64,000 nt of DNA from Spodoptera frugiperda (GCF_023101765.2 NC_064232.1:7445933-7509932), one strand, 5' to 3'. Counted from the first letter of the stretch, positions 50,286 through 60,056 are shown. Made by a program: numbers and translations. The notes: generated from the sequence alone by a model not told the origin.

Positions 50286-50792
50286 TGTGAAAAAAATCGA
50301 CTAATTTTTACTTAACAAAAGAAAGTAATATTTAGTTGACTACGACATCAATATTTTCTTATCAGCAATATGCAAATGATAAAGGCATTGTAAAGAATTA
50401 TACTACTGATAGATTTCATAGTGACCAGTATAAATAGATACGTGGCGACATTTGGAACTAAAGTTTCCTAGTACATTTTCTTCACGAGTAGCGCCGCCCA
50501 CAGAGGTCAAGTTTAGTTGGTGAAAGATTAGACGTTTTCGGGCCCTGATCTATATCTTCACGCTAAGTGTGTTAAGGGGCCGGCAGAGATATAGATTGTC
50601 TGACCTTTTAAAAAACGTTGACATTTGTTTTTGACTAGATTCTGCCAGTGGCTTCGCCTGTATTCCCGTGGGGTAAACATTAGCCTATGTATGTATATTA
50701 ACAAGATTATTAATAGAAAAGTAAAGTAAGCGATAAAGGAATCAAACCTGAGCTTAACAAACAGTTAAACAGCTTACTATTTATTTATTTAT
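50286..50792. other. Mostly unassigned
   Basis: 50640-50690 (CTAGATTCTGCCAGTGGCTTCGCC...CCCGTGGGGT) resembles in reverse the end of Family K. No coding signal. Confidence 0.4.
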
Positions 50793-50967
50793 TGTTTCTC
50801 CTGTGTCGTGGGTGCGTTTACAAACATACAAGTTCACATACACATGACACCCAGACCCGAAACAACAATTTGTCGATCACACAAAGAATTGCTCCGTGCG
50901 GGAAACGAACCCGCTACACGTTGCACGGCAGCCAGTTGCCCAGCCACCGCACCAACCATGCAGTCGT
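50793..50967 (-). repeat. SINE-2, full length
   Basis: TGTTTCTCCTGTGTCGTGGG, CAATTTGTCGATCACACAAA, head ending CGCACCAACCATGCAGTC. The B box is GGGAAACGAACCCG, so the promoter is partly degraded. Confidence 0.85.
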
Positions 50968-51316
50968 GTCATTGTGACATCAACCAATGAGGTGTTACTT
51001 CTGAACCGACTTAAAAAAAGAGGGAGGTTCTGTGTTCGACGGTGCATTTTTTCTAAGTTTACCTTTTATTGGACAACAATAGGTAAAGATCCCTTTCAAC
51101 ATTTGGGATTCTGGGACAGGTAAAGAACCCGAAATGTATAAAAAAAAAAAACATAATATACTTGAGACTTGTAAAAAAATATTTCGAAGGGCTATACCTT
51201 CGCATGTAATAATTATATCAAAGTGAAAGTCAATGTCATTTAATCACGCCTTTTATCCCCGAAGAGGTAGATAGAGTAGATAGATTTAATTGATTTTGTC
51301 TGGACTTTAAAAGAGA
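50968..51316. other. Mostly unassigned
   Basis: 51001-51060 (GAACCGACTTAAAAAAAGAG GAGGTTCTG-like wording) resembles an eroded LINE end. 51243-51277 is a SINE-1 scrap (CACGCCTTTTATCCCCGAAG). Confidence 0.4.
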
Positions 51317-51450
51317 CTATGACCTCTGAGTTTGTTTCGGCATTTCTTCTCAGAGTGGTCCGATAGGAAATGCCGGCCTCATCTAGTTATTTAAGAGATT
51401 GACGTGTACATTGTAACCTATTTGCAAAAATAAATATCATTTATCATTAA
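51317..51450 (+). repeat. D2 LINE tail
   Basis: TTTGTTTCGGCATTTCTTCT, GATAGGAAATGCCGGCCTCA, ending CAAAAATAAATATCATTTATC. The reverse of 20765-20890. Confidence 0.7.
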
Positions 51451-51481
51451 ATTACAGCAAAAAAAACTATTTTAAAATAAT

Positions 51482-51905
51482 TCCTTTGCTATCATAGACC
51501 AGTGTTGATGTAACAAGGGGACATACATTCCTAGATAAAATAAACCAACCAATCAGAGCGCTGTATTTTTATCCTTATCTATTTTTTTTCTATGTGGTTC
51601 ACTAGAAACTACCTGATATTTTGTTGGTTGCCATAGATACTATGTATTATGTTAGATGTCCTTGATTTTCATAGAATGTGTTTTTGTTATAATCTACATT
51701 GATACGTTTAATTTTGGGATATAATTCATTTAGCAATTATTATATTTATTTTTTTGTGGTTGCCATATACACTGTCATGTTAAATGTCCTTTATCTTAAA
51801 ATAATGTTTTTTTTTATTATAGTCTACTTTGGTGTAATTGATTATTGATATAATAGATTTTGATATAATTCAATTTAATATTGAATATTTTTTTTTTTAA
51901 ATTTT
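51482..51905 (+). repeat. Family T unit 1
   Basis: CCTTTGCTATCATAGACCAG, CCAATCAGAGCGCTGTATTT, CACTAGAAACTACCTGATAT, then AT-rich TTTGATATAAT repeats. First of four T units between here and 53985. Confidence 0.7.
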
Positions 51906-51911
51906 AATATT

Positions 51912-52000
51912 GAGGTGTGTAAGAATCATAGCAATTGGCGTTCTATTGTCTCTGCCTACCCCCATGGGAGACAGGCGTGAGGTTATGTATGTATGTATGT
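51912..52000 (+). pseudogene. LINE-PHG extreme 3' end
   Basis: GAGGTGTGTAAGAATCATAG to GGGAGACAGGCGTGAGGTTA, then (ATGT)n. It lies inside the T composite. Confidence 0.7.
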
Positions 52001-52017
52001 ATTTTAATATTGCACAT

Positions 52018-52650
52018 TAAATAAAATAATTCCTTTGCTATCCTAAACCAGACCGGAGCTGCGGACTACCTAGCGGGTTTACCGGGGCTCCGACTCTAAG
52101 AGCAGGAGTAGGAACGGAGTGGTTTTTAGTCAGTAAGAGTCTGACACTTCCTCTCGCCTCGCCCAAGGCGGGAGAAGTCATTGGATGATTTGCCTCCCTC
52201 AAAAAAAAAGACCAGAGTTGACATAGCAAGAGGTATACAAACGCACTCCTAGACAAAATAGTTCGACCAATCAGAGCGCTGCATTGTTTTTTTTTTCTAT
52301 ATTTTTTTTTTTCATGTTATCTATTTTTCTATATGGAGTTTTGTGGGAACTACCTGCTATTTTTTTGGTTTGACAAAAAAATATGTTGCTGTCCCTTTTC
52401 TGTATAATATGTTTCGTACTATCCTTGTTTTCTTATTTTTGATTATGGGGGGAAGACTTCAAAAGGCACCTAGCTTTCTGGGGATAAAAGACTAGGGAGT
52501 GTGGGATTTTTACCTCACTAAAACCACCCCGGTGGCCACCCTCAGCACCTGTAAGGGGCACCGGGTCCTCTAATAGACCTGCTCCGGAGCTTCTCGTCCC
52601 ATTCTAATGCACTTTGGTATAATTTGTTTTGATATAATTTTATTTGGTAT
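52018..52650 (+). repeat. Family T unit 2, split by Family 1
   Basis: CCTTTGCTATCCTAAACCAG stops at 52052 and resumes at 52210 (GACCAGAGTTGACATAGCAA). Then CCAATCAGAGCGCTGCATTG and GGAACTACCTGCTATTTTTT. ACCAGA on both sides of the Family 1 copy is its probable target duplication. 52440-52610 is a separate GC-richer insert. Confidence 0.7.
52053..52209 (+). repeat. Family 1 retroposon inside Family T
   Basis: CCGGAGCTGCGGACTACCTA to CCTCCCTCAAAAAAAAA, full short form. Confidence 0.9.
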
Positions 52651-52652
52651 AA

Positions 52653-52921
52653 AAAAAAGGTAATTTAAAAAACTAAAAAACCCGACTGCGTTTCTTTATA
52701 ATATTAAAATGAAAAACCCTAAAACAAGAAAGTCATCGTAAAATTTAAGCAGTCGGGACCCATTCTTAATATAAAGACTTTGTGAAGGCACATACGGCTG
52801 GCTTTCTTGAATGGGTCCCGACTGCTTAAATTTTACGATGACTTTCTTGTTTTAGGGTTTTTCATTTTAATATTATAAAGAAACGCAGTCGGGTTTTTTA
52901 GTTTTTTAAATTACCTTTTTT
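52653..52921. repeat. 113-bp perfect inverted repeat
   Basis: The arms 52653-52765 and 52809-52921 are exact reverse complements over 113 bp; the loop is 43 bp (52766-52808). The arms contain ACCCGACTGCGTTTC and GCAGTCGGGACCCATTC. No mismatch was seen, so the duplication is very recent or is maintained by gene conversion. Confidence 0.92.
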
Positions 52922-52944
52922 ATTTTATTTTTTTTAGTTTTATG

Positions 52945-53345
52945 TTTTTTTTTTATTTTGATATATCCAGTGTCACTCCCACAGTAAATACGAATCCAAC
53001 GACACCTCTCAAGTCAAAATCCATCAAGCCGTTTAGGCTAGAAAGTGAGAAATATTCGAATTTAGCGCCAAAAATCCGCCACTTTGTTTTTTTATTATTT
53101 TGATATATCCAGTGTCACTCTCACAGTAAATACGAATCTAACGACACCTCTCAAGTCAAAATCCATCAAGCCGTTTAGGCTAGAGAGTGAGAAATATTCG
53201 AATTTGGCGCCAAAAATCCGCCATTTTGTTTTTTTAATATTTTGATATATCCAGTGTCACTCTCACAGTAAATACGAATCTAACGACACCTCTCAAGTCA
53301 AAATCCATCAAGCCGTTTAGGCTGCAGAGCGTGCCAAACAATTAT
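52945..53345 (+). repeat. 142-bp tandem repeat, about 2.7 copies
   Basis: ATATATCCAGTGTCACTC recurs at 52961, 53103 and 53245, an exact 142-bp period. Each unit has ATCCATCAAGCCGTTTAGGC, and the first two also have AATATTCGAATTT.GCGCC. The third is cut after GTTTAGGCTGCAGAGCG. Confidence 0.92.
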
Positions 53346-53410
53346 ACATACATACATACATACATACATACACTCGAAAAACATAACCCTCCTTCTGGCG
53401 CAGTCGGGTA
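53346..53410 (+). repeat. (CATA)n microsatellite and CGCAGTCGGG end
   Basis: About seven CATA units to 53372, then ACATAACCCTCCTTCTGGCG and CAGTCGGG. The last 10 bp, CGCAGTCGGG, are the reverse complement of CCCGACTGCG at 52681-52690, so 52681-53410 may be one element with short inverted ends. Confidence 0.7.
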
Positions 53411-53440
53411 ATAAAGTAACTCGTTGATTAAATAGACCCT

Positions 53441-53640
53441 TTACTATTCCAGACCAGTGTTGATATAGACACACTTATATGTAATAGTTTCACCAATCAG
53501 AGCGATGCATTTTTTTTTCTATATTATTTTTTTTCATGTTAGCTCTCTAAGAACTACCTGCTATTTTTTGGGTTCACATACATACTTTTATGATCCCTTT
53601 TTTTGATATAATAATACTTTACATTAATTTATTTTCATAT
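53441..53640 (+). repeat. Family T unit 3
   Basis: CCCTTTACTATTCCAGACCA, CCAATCAGAGCGATGCATTT, AAGAACTACCTGCTATTTTT. Confidence 0.75.
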
Positions 53641-53985
53641 AACAAGCCATTGGTTATATTATACCAAGATACCAACATAAAAAAATAAAAAAAAATTAAA
53701 AAAAACATACCGAAATAAATTATACCAATGTACTATTATATCAAAACAAATTATACCAAAATGAATTAGGACAAAACATATTATACAAATTATACTAAAG
53801 AGGCACAGCAATATACATATAATATGTAGTACCATTTCTATCCACAACTCCACATAGATAAATAGATAACATAACATAAAAAAATTAACATAGAAAAAAA
53901 ATGCAGCGCTCTGATTGGTCGATCCATGTTGTCTAGGATTGCGTGTCCCCCTCGCGACGTCACCAGTGGTCTAGGATAGCAAAGG
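53641..53985 (-). repeat. Family T unit 4, reversed
   Basis: AATGCAGCGCTCTGATTGGT and AGTGGTCTAGGATAGCAAAG read in the opposite direction to units 1-3. Units 3 and 4 together form a large imperfect inverted repeat. Open frames in it are AT-rich noise. Confidence 0.75.
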
Positions 53986-54121
53986 GCCCATTTCGACCAA
54001 TAGGAAAAGGTTATTTATGATAGTTTAAACAAATATTTTAAAGTTATGTTATCTCTAAGTGATTTCCGTTACGGTTAGAGCGTTTATTTAGATATTTTTA
54101 TTTATTTATTTTATGTTATGT
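53986..54121. other. No recognisable feature
   Basis: Unassigned. Confidence 0.4.
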
Positions 54122-54396
54122 AGTGCGTCGTTGGTCGAGTGGTCGCAAGTGCGACTGTCAGACAAGGGGTCTCGGGTTTGATTGGGTTCGGGCAAAGTAT
54201 TACTGGGCTTTTTTCGAAAATTTCTCAGTAGTAGCACGGAGTCTGGAGTATGGAATTGTGTCCAGTATATGGCAATAGGCTGACCACCTATTACATGGGA
54301 CTTATAATATAACACAAATGGTGAAAAGTGTGTATAGCAACATTCCGTGTCGTAATGAGTACCTCTGTCTACCCCTTTGGGAATAAAAGGCGTGGA
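54122..54396 (+). repeat. SINE-1, full length
   Basis: CGTCGTTGGTCGAGTGGTCG (A-box region), CTCGGGTTTGATTGGGTTCG (B box damaged), and tail GGGAATAAAAGGCGTGG. Directly joined to Family Q. Confidence 0.9.
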
Positions 54397-54545
54397 TCTA
54401 CCATAGATACAACCATGAAAACACCGGATCACTGCAGTCCAACGTCCCAAGGACATAAATGACTGTCTTGGATCCCGCAACGAAATAAATCAGAAGATAT
54501 TATTAGAGGAGAAAAAAAGAAAACGATAGTTTCCACTTCCCTCGG
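54396..54545 (-). repeat. Family Q, 3' end missing
   Basis: TCTACCATAGATACAACCAT to GATAGTTTCCACTTCCCTC. No poly(T) precedes it; it begins inside the element at the SINE-1 junction. Confidence 0.75.
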
Positions 54546-54921
54546 TGAATTTAATACAGGAGACAGATCAACTTAAGCCTTAAGGCACAAAAGAGACTGC
54601 ACAACTGGGAGAAGCCCAGTCGCCAAGCACCACGGAAATTTGACTAAAAACTAAATGGGTCCTATGTGTGAGCTGTTATACTTGCTTCCAATAATAACAA
54701 AAAAATTATAACATCTATGAACCTAACAAAAATAACACTTTGTTATGAAATGTGAAACTCGATGTTAGACTCTTTGGCGCCCCAAATGATAAGTCTTATC
54801 TCTCAGATATAATAATCTGCCGTTTTCGCATGCTAATAAGTGAGTGGCCCCTTTTCACTATCATACCTCTTTCTAGAGACGAATGAGCCTCATATAGGTC
54901 GTGCCACGTGTATGAAGCACG
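54546..54921. other. No recognisable feature
   Basis: Unassigned sequence. Confidence 0.4.
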
Positions 54922-55175
54922 CCTGTAAACGAGCAGACGTATTACCTGATGGTAAGCAATCGCCGCCGCCCATGGACACTTGAAACACCAGAGGCGTTAC
55001 AAGTGCGTTGCCGGCTTTTTCGGAGTTAGGAATTTAAGGGTTGTTGTTCGGGAATCGGGGATGGGGAAGATTGGGAAGGGGGAATTGGGCCTCCGGTAAC
55101 CTCACTCACACAACGCAAGCGTTGTTTCACGTCGGTTTTCTGTGAGGCCGTGGTATCACTCCGGTCGAGCCGGCC
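54922..55175 (+). mobile_element. Lep1-like element
   Basis: GCACGCCTGTAAACGAGCAG to CACTCCGGTCGAGCCGGCC; the last 35 bp are absent. Confidence 0.9.
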
Positions 55176-55235
55176 AGATGTGTAGTATAGCGCTGTTTCA
55201 AACTAGAGAGGTTTGCAGAATATGAATGATGACGG

Positions 55236-55398
55236 CTGATCCGGAGCTGCGGACTACCTAACGGGTTTACCGGGGCTCCGGCTCGAAGGGCAGAAGTAGG
55301 AACGTGTTGGTTTTTAGTCAGTAAGAGTCTGACACTCCCTGTCGCCTCGCCCAAGGTGGGAGAAGTCATTGGATGATTTTCCCCCCTCAAAAAAAGGG
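55236..55398 (+). repeat. Family 1 retroposon with 10-bp target duplication
   Basis: CCGGAGCTGCGGACTACCTA to CCCCTCAAAAAAAGGG. ATGATGACGG occurs at 55226-55235 and 55399-55408. The target appears to be a Family R copy (continuing GGTATGAAAATTAAACATCT). Confidence 0.9.
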
Positions 55399-55664
55399 AT
55401 GATGACGGGGTATGAAAATTAAACATCTATTCAGTCATGAAAAAATATTAGACAAAATATTTTTTTTATTTTGTCATATAAGATAACAATGCTTAGATAA
55501 AACGAATCAAACCTTTAGGAGTGGAAGCAAATACAAAATGTATCTAGAAGTGAAGTCACACGATATTATAAATTCGGAAGTATTTGAAGAAGAAAAAAAA
55601 ATACGTGTGTAATGTTTTAAAATAATCTACAAGACGGACATTAAAATGAAAATTAGTCTACAAT
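55399..55664 (-). repeat. Family R, reverse
   Basis: ATGATGACGGGGTATGAAAA to CATTAAAATGAAAATTAG. Confidence 0.8.
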
Positions 55665-55686
55665 ACAGTCGTTGTGGTGGCCATTT

Positions 55687-55735
55687 ATAGGCAGTGTATA
55701 TGACACCCGCGGGAAGACGAGTGGTGGTGTTAAAA
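55687..55735 (+). repeat. Family G 3' scrap
   Basis: GGCAGTGTATATGACACCCG then GAAGACGAGTGGTGG. Confidence 0.6.
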
Positions 55736-55755
55736 GTACTCTTCTCTGACGTCAC

Positions 55756-55906
55756 GTATAAGTGGCCAAAGGCCTCTTCTCACACAGAGAAGGTTTGAGC
55801 ATTAATCGCCACGCTTACTCAATGCGGGTTGGCGATTTCAAACTTATAATCAGAAATTATAAGCCCAGGTTTCCTCACGATGTTTTCCTTCACCGTTGCA
55901 ACAATG
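55756..55906 (-). repeat. Family J LINE tail
   Basis: AAGTGGCCAAAGGCCTCTTC, GAGCATTAATCGCCACGCTT, CGATGTTTTCCTTCACCGTT. Confidence 0.75.
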
Positions 55907-55944
55907 CCGAAATATCGGAAACTCATAGAAATAGAAAAACATGG

Positions 55945-56237
55945 TAAATCGTTAGTCGAGTGGTCACAAGTGCGACTGTCGAACAAGAGGTGTCGGGTTC
56001 GATTCCCGGGTCGGGCAAAGTATTACTGGGCTTTTTTCGGCTTTTCGAAAATATCTCAGTAGTAGCACGGAGTCTGGAATTGTGTCCAGTATATGGCAAT
56101 AGGCTCACCTCCTATTACATGGGACTTATAACATATATGGTGAAAAGTTTTACTTTGGCAGAGGTTCACATTACGGCATTACGTGCCGTAATGTGCACCT
56201 CTGCCTACCCCTTCGGGGATAAAAGGCGTGACGTTGC
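55945..56237 (+). repeat. SINE-1, full length, with internal hairpin
   Basis: Head TCGTTAGTCGAGTGGTCACA and GGGTTCGATTCCCGGGTCGG (perfect B box). AGAGGTTCACATTACGGCA (56160-56178) is inverted at 56184-56202 with one mismatch, which replaces the usual GTGTACATTGTATAGC segment. Confidence 0.9.
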
Positions 56238-56844
56238 ATATATATATGGTAAATATCCCGTTTCAAGTTCTAATACTACATTTTAAAATAGTATAATATA
56301 GTATACATGTTCAAATAATAATAGTGCGGGCTCTGAGTAATAATAATGTCAGTCGCATATTATCGTTTGCAGACGATTTTTTTTGCGTCTACGACAAAAA
56401 CCAGTCTGGCAGTGTGCGGCTGGCCTTATTGTTTGCTTAGCTTACTATACACATGGTCTTATGTCGCTGGCAAAGTGGGAATGTTTGGATAATGCTGATG
56501 TTACTGGGTTTTAGTGATATGGTTGGATTAAATATTTTAATTTGTCAGACCTTTATTATATATGTATGTATCCATGTTTAACAAATACATTTCTGATTTC
56601 TGTTATAATAATGAACTACGATTACATAACTTATATGACTTAAAATTGAATTTGTATGTATCTATCTATATTTTGGAATATTTTAATAATGTATCGAGAC
56701 TAATATAACTAAGTAATTGTGTTATAAATTCTGATTTGTATTTTATTATCGACATAGCTGAACTTATTTTGATTATTTAAGACCTGTATTTATGACGTAT
56801 ACCTATAGTCTACAATAAAGATGATTTAATTTATTAGGTCGTTC
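56238..56844. other. No recognisable feature
   Basis: AT-rich sequence; ACAATAAAGATGATTTAAT at about 56812 looks like a polyadenylation signal but has no upstream ORF. Confidence 0.4.
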
Positions 56845-57040
56845 TCATGATATAGCCGGTAAACAAGCAGACGGATCACCATGGACACTTGGAACACCAG
56901 AGGCGTTACAAGTGCTTTGCCAGCCTTTTGGGCGTTAGGAATTTAAGGGTTGTTGGAGAATCGGGGATTGGGAAGATTGAGAATGGTATCCTCCATTCTC
57001 AATCTTCCCAATACCCCCAATTGGGCTTTCATGATTACCT
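56845..57040 (+). mobile_element. Lep1-like element with internal hairpin
   Basis: ATATAGCCGGTAAACAAGCA then a deletion joins GATCACC to ATGGACACTTGG. ATTGGGAAGATTGAGAATGG (56967-56986) is followed after 6 bp by its exact reverse complement (56993-57012). Confidence 0.85.
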
Positions 57041-57110
57041 CATAGTACTTCTATTTTTTTCTTACCTTACATTAAGATTGTGTCTGGACAGACAGGACAC
57101 TGAGATTTAC

Positions 57111-57291
57111 TTTTCACCAACTGTTTGTCCCATGTAATAGGAGGTGAGCCTATTGCCATATATCGGACACAATTCCAGACTCCGTGCTACTACTGAGAAA
57201 TTTTCGAGTAACCGAAAAAATCCCATTAATACTTTACCCGAGACCCCTTGCCCTGCAGTCGGAATCGCGACCACTCGACCAACGAAACACA
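57111..57291 (-). repeat. SINE-1 head half
   Basis: TCACCAACTGTTTGTCCCAT to CGACCACTCGACCAACGAAA; the B-box area is deleted (TTACCCGAGACCCC). Confidence 0.85.
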
Positions 57292-57755
57292 GAAAAAAAA
57301 ATTCAAAAATAACATTCGACCAGTAATTTCACCAAGCGTCTGGTTCGACACTGCACTGCCACAGCCAGACGCGGGTTCAAACTTTGTTTGTTATAATTCG
57401 GTCCGTTGACGTGCAAGGGCGTGGCTATTGCGTCACCCTCCTACTACATCACGCTAGCACGCAGGGAGCAAGGCAGAGACGTACCACACAAATCATATTT
57501 ACACATGGCCGAAATATCCCGTTTCAAAATCTGCAATGCCCGTTTATAACCAACTTATATTAAATTTAAAGAAACACCTTTTTACGAATTCGAGGATCGG
57601 GAATTTATGCCCGTTTACCAATAACCCCTAAACTATCACAGATCACTTAAAGTTACGTAAACTAACCCCTAAATTGTAGTTTTAGGTGTCACTTATAGGT
57701 TGGTGCAAACAAGCATGACGTTAAATGTCATCTATTTGAAGCTCTTGCCACCCGA
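57292..57755. other. No recognisable feature
   Basis: 57400-57500 is slightly GC-rich; no other signal. Confidence 0.4.
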
Positions 57756-57997
57756 CCAGAACCAGACCCGCGCCCCTCAAAGAGCCATCAGACCACCACA
57801 GATGGGGCCCAGTAGGGCTGATGCCTGATCCGGAGCTGCGGACTATCTGAACCGAAGGGCCAAACGTTGACCCATCAAACGTAAAAAAAGGGTAGAAGTA
57901 GGAACGGGGTGGTTTTTGGTCAGTAAGAGTCTGACACTCCCTCCTGCCTCACCCAAGGCGGGAGAAGTCATCGGATGATTTTCCCTCATCAAAAAAA
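57756..57997 (+). repeat. Family 1 retroposon, extended form, interrupted
   Basis: The upstream extension CAGACCCGCGCCCCTCAAAG, GAGCCATCAGACCACCACAG and GGGCCCAGTAGGGCTGATGC precedes CCGGAGCTGCGGACTATC. At 57860-57892 the LINE-WN tail (GCCAAACGTTGACCCATCAA, CGTAAAAAAA) is spliced in, then the Family 1 body resumes to poly(A). Confidence 0.85.
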
Positions 57998-58291
57998 GGC
58001 CCATAGTCCAGTAGTGGACTGTCCACGGGCTGGTTGATTTATATCACCTATCACTATAAAAACTTACATGATCTTTATTACATAAGCGCTAAGGTTGAAA
58101 TTCCCAAATCAAGTGCCAATACCGACTTTACCCATGAAATATTCAATAGTTGTGCTCAAAAATGATCCAAAACTATAAAGTATGTAAATTCAGTACCTTC
58201 TACTGTTTGTTTGTTGAATATTAATGTTTCACTGTAGACAACGACCAACTACCTAGGTGTGTGTCTACGGAGCTAGGGAGTCTCACCGTAT
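57998..58291. other. Mostly unassigned
   Basis: 57998-58030 (GCCCATAGTCCAGTAGTGGA) is a LINE tail scrap. Confidence 0.4.
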
Positions 58292-58443
58292 CCGGAGCTG
58301 CGGACTACTTAGCGGGTTTACCGGGGCTCCGGCTCGACAAGCAGGAGTAGGAACGGGGTGGTTTTTAGTCAGTAAGAGTCTGACACTCCCTCTCGCCTCG
58401 CCCAAGGCGAGAGAAGTCATTGGATGATTTCCCCCTTAAAAAA
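58292..58443 (+). repeat. Family 1 retroposon
   Basis: CCGGAGCTGCGGACTACTTA to TTTCCCCCTTAAAAAA. Its poly(A) joins Family G at the same base as at position 96/97. Confidence 0.9.
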
Positions 58444-58510
58444 GGTTTGAGGACAGCAGAGTAGAATACATTACCCTATTCTTCCCGTGGGTGTAAGACT
58501 CACATACACA
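58444..58510 (-). repeat. Family G end
   Basis: GGTTTGAGGACAGCAGAGTA to TTCCCGTGGGTGTAAGAC, truncated relative to 97-300. A second scrap of Family 1 tail, CACCCCTTAAAAAAAGG, follows at 58548. Confidence 0.75.
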
Positions 58511-58589
58511 TTTATCATCGGATAATGTATTCTACATTGGATGTTTCACCCCTTAAAAAAAGGGTCTCACTGTTTTGGGTTTTATCTCA

Positions 58590-58730
58590 GGCAAAAAACT
58601 ACTGAGGTTTAAAATTGGACTTGGGAAAAGGAAGCGTGGTCGTCTTCGGCAAACTTGGCGGCGTACAGTGATAGCAGAAGCGGTGGGCATCGGCATGACG
58701 TGGAGAGAAATCAAACCCTTACTTGAGTTT
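58590..58730 (+). pseudogene. LINE ORF C-terminal fragment (RKRGRLRQTWRRT)
   Basis: Encodes GLGKRKRGRLRQTWRRTVIA, then EAVGIGMTWREIKPL. The signature [R/K]RGRPxxTWRRTVxxE...GMTWxE is typical for the C terminus of lepidopteran endonuclease/reverse-transcriptase LINE proteins; here Leu replaces the usual Pro. It is followed directly by a Lep1 copy, so the 78-residue open frame here is a chimera. Confidence 0.65.
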
Positions 58731-58731
58731 A

Positions 58732-59011
58732 AGTGTGGGAGAGCCATGCTTCGGCACGAATGGGCCGGCTCGACCGGAGTGATACCACGGCCGAGCAGAA
58801 AACCGACGTGAAACAACGCTTGCGTTGTGTTTCGCCCCTTCCCAATCTTCCCCATCCCCGATTCCCGAACAACAACCCTTAAATTCCTAACTCCCAAAAA
58901 GCCGGCAACGCACTTGTAACGCCTCTGGTGTTTCAAGTGTCCATGGGCGGCGGTGATTGCTTACCATCAGGTAACACGTCTGCTCGATTACCGGCTTGTT
59001 CCATAAAAAAA
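58732..59011 (-). mobile_element. Lep1-like element
   Basis: AGTGTGGGAGAGCCATGCTT to GGCTTGTTCCATAAAAAAA, with a deletion of GTGTGAGTGAGGTTACCGG. Confidence 0.9.
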
Positions 59012-59053
59012 GTTGTCGCTAGTGAGACAAGTGTACCAATGAGACAATTAGAA

Positions 59054-59319
59054 TGCTTTTCCACCAGATATGTGCTATGTAGCTATGCTACGAAGATGTA
59101 ATAGCTAAGCTGTGAAACTATGTGACCGTTTCCACTGATACTAAGCTATGTAACAGTAGAAGGGAAGCCATTTACCGCACGCATCTTTCCATGTAAAAAA
59201 ACATATCTTAGCTGATTCCATTTCCACCAGTGCTAAGCTATGTGTACCAATGAATATGATTGATGGAAACCAAACGCATCCACAGCAACGTAGCATAACA
59301 CAACTCTGGTGGAAAAGCA
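59054..59319. mobile_element. MITE-like element with 15-bp perfect inverted ends
   Basis: TGCTTTTCCACCAGA (59054-59068) and its exact reverse complement (59305-59319) bracket 266 bp of non-coding DNA with repeated CTAAGCTATGT and TTTCCAC words. A reverse 89-residue open frame is not supported. Confidence 0.75.
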
Positions 59320-59537
59320 CCCATATACGCGAGTGTTGCCATAACTTGAAACAATGGTGTTGCCATCCTACAATTCTATTTAAAGCTAGCTCACGCCATA
59401 TTTGAGTCAACTAATTCGTCTGACGGACATATTCGCCCACGAATTAAATTATTAGTCTCACTAGGTGCCAGCCCGTCTAGGCTGGTGTTAACAATGTCTG
59501 TCAGAACAAATAAAAGAATATAACTCATTATTCTTTA
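59320..59537. other. No recognisable feature
   Basis: Unassigned sequence. Confidence 0.4.
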
Positions 59538-59843
59538 ATTTTTTTATGGTATAAGCCGGTAAACGAGCTGACGAATCACCTGATGGTAAATTGGTAAGCA
59601 ATCGCCGCCGTCCATGGACACTTGAAACACCAGAGGCGTTACAAGTGCATTGCCGGCCTTTTGGGGTTAAGAATTTAAGAGTTGATGGGGAATCGGGGAT
59701 TGGGGATGGGGAAGGAGTAATTGGGCCTCCGGTAACCTTACTCATACAACGCAAGCGCTGTTTCACGTCGGTTTTCTGCTCGGCCGTGGTATCACTCCGG
59801 TCGAGCCGGCCCAGCAGTGCCGAAGCATGGCGAGCCCACACTT
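59538..59843 (+). mobile_element. Lep1-like element, full length
   Basis: TTTTTTTATGGTATAAGCCG to GGCGAGCCCACACTT. Has a short local duplication (TGGTAAATTGGTAAGCAATC). Confidence 0.9.
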
Positions 59844-59892
59844 CTTCCATTCTCCCCTATCAGACGTCATCACATCATAAACTCCTTTCTCT

Positions 59893-60033
59893 TACCTAAC
59901 GGGTTTACCGGGGCTCCGGCTCGAAAAACAGGAGTAGAAACGGGGTGGTTTTTTAGTCAGTAAGAGTCTGACACTCCCTCTCGCCTCGCCCAAGGTGGGA
60001 GAAGACATTGGATGACTTTCCCCCCTCAAAAAA
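59893..60033 (+). repeat. Family 1 retroposon
   Basis: TACCTAACGGGTTTACCGGG to CCCCCCTCAAAAAA; lacks the first 15 bp. Confidence 0.9.
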
Positions 60034-60056
60034 GGCAAGCAGGATAATCAGATCTT

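Noticed and set aside
52653..52921. Transcription terminator or miRNA precursor
   Set aside because: A 113-bp perfect duplex is far longer than a miRNA stem, and rho-independent terminators do not apply to a eukaryotic genome. An inverted duplication is the simpler reading.
53659..53877. 72-residue hydrophobic open frame
   Set aside because: Produced by translation of TTTGATATAAT-type AT-rich repeats in Family T; no start context or homologous feature.
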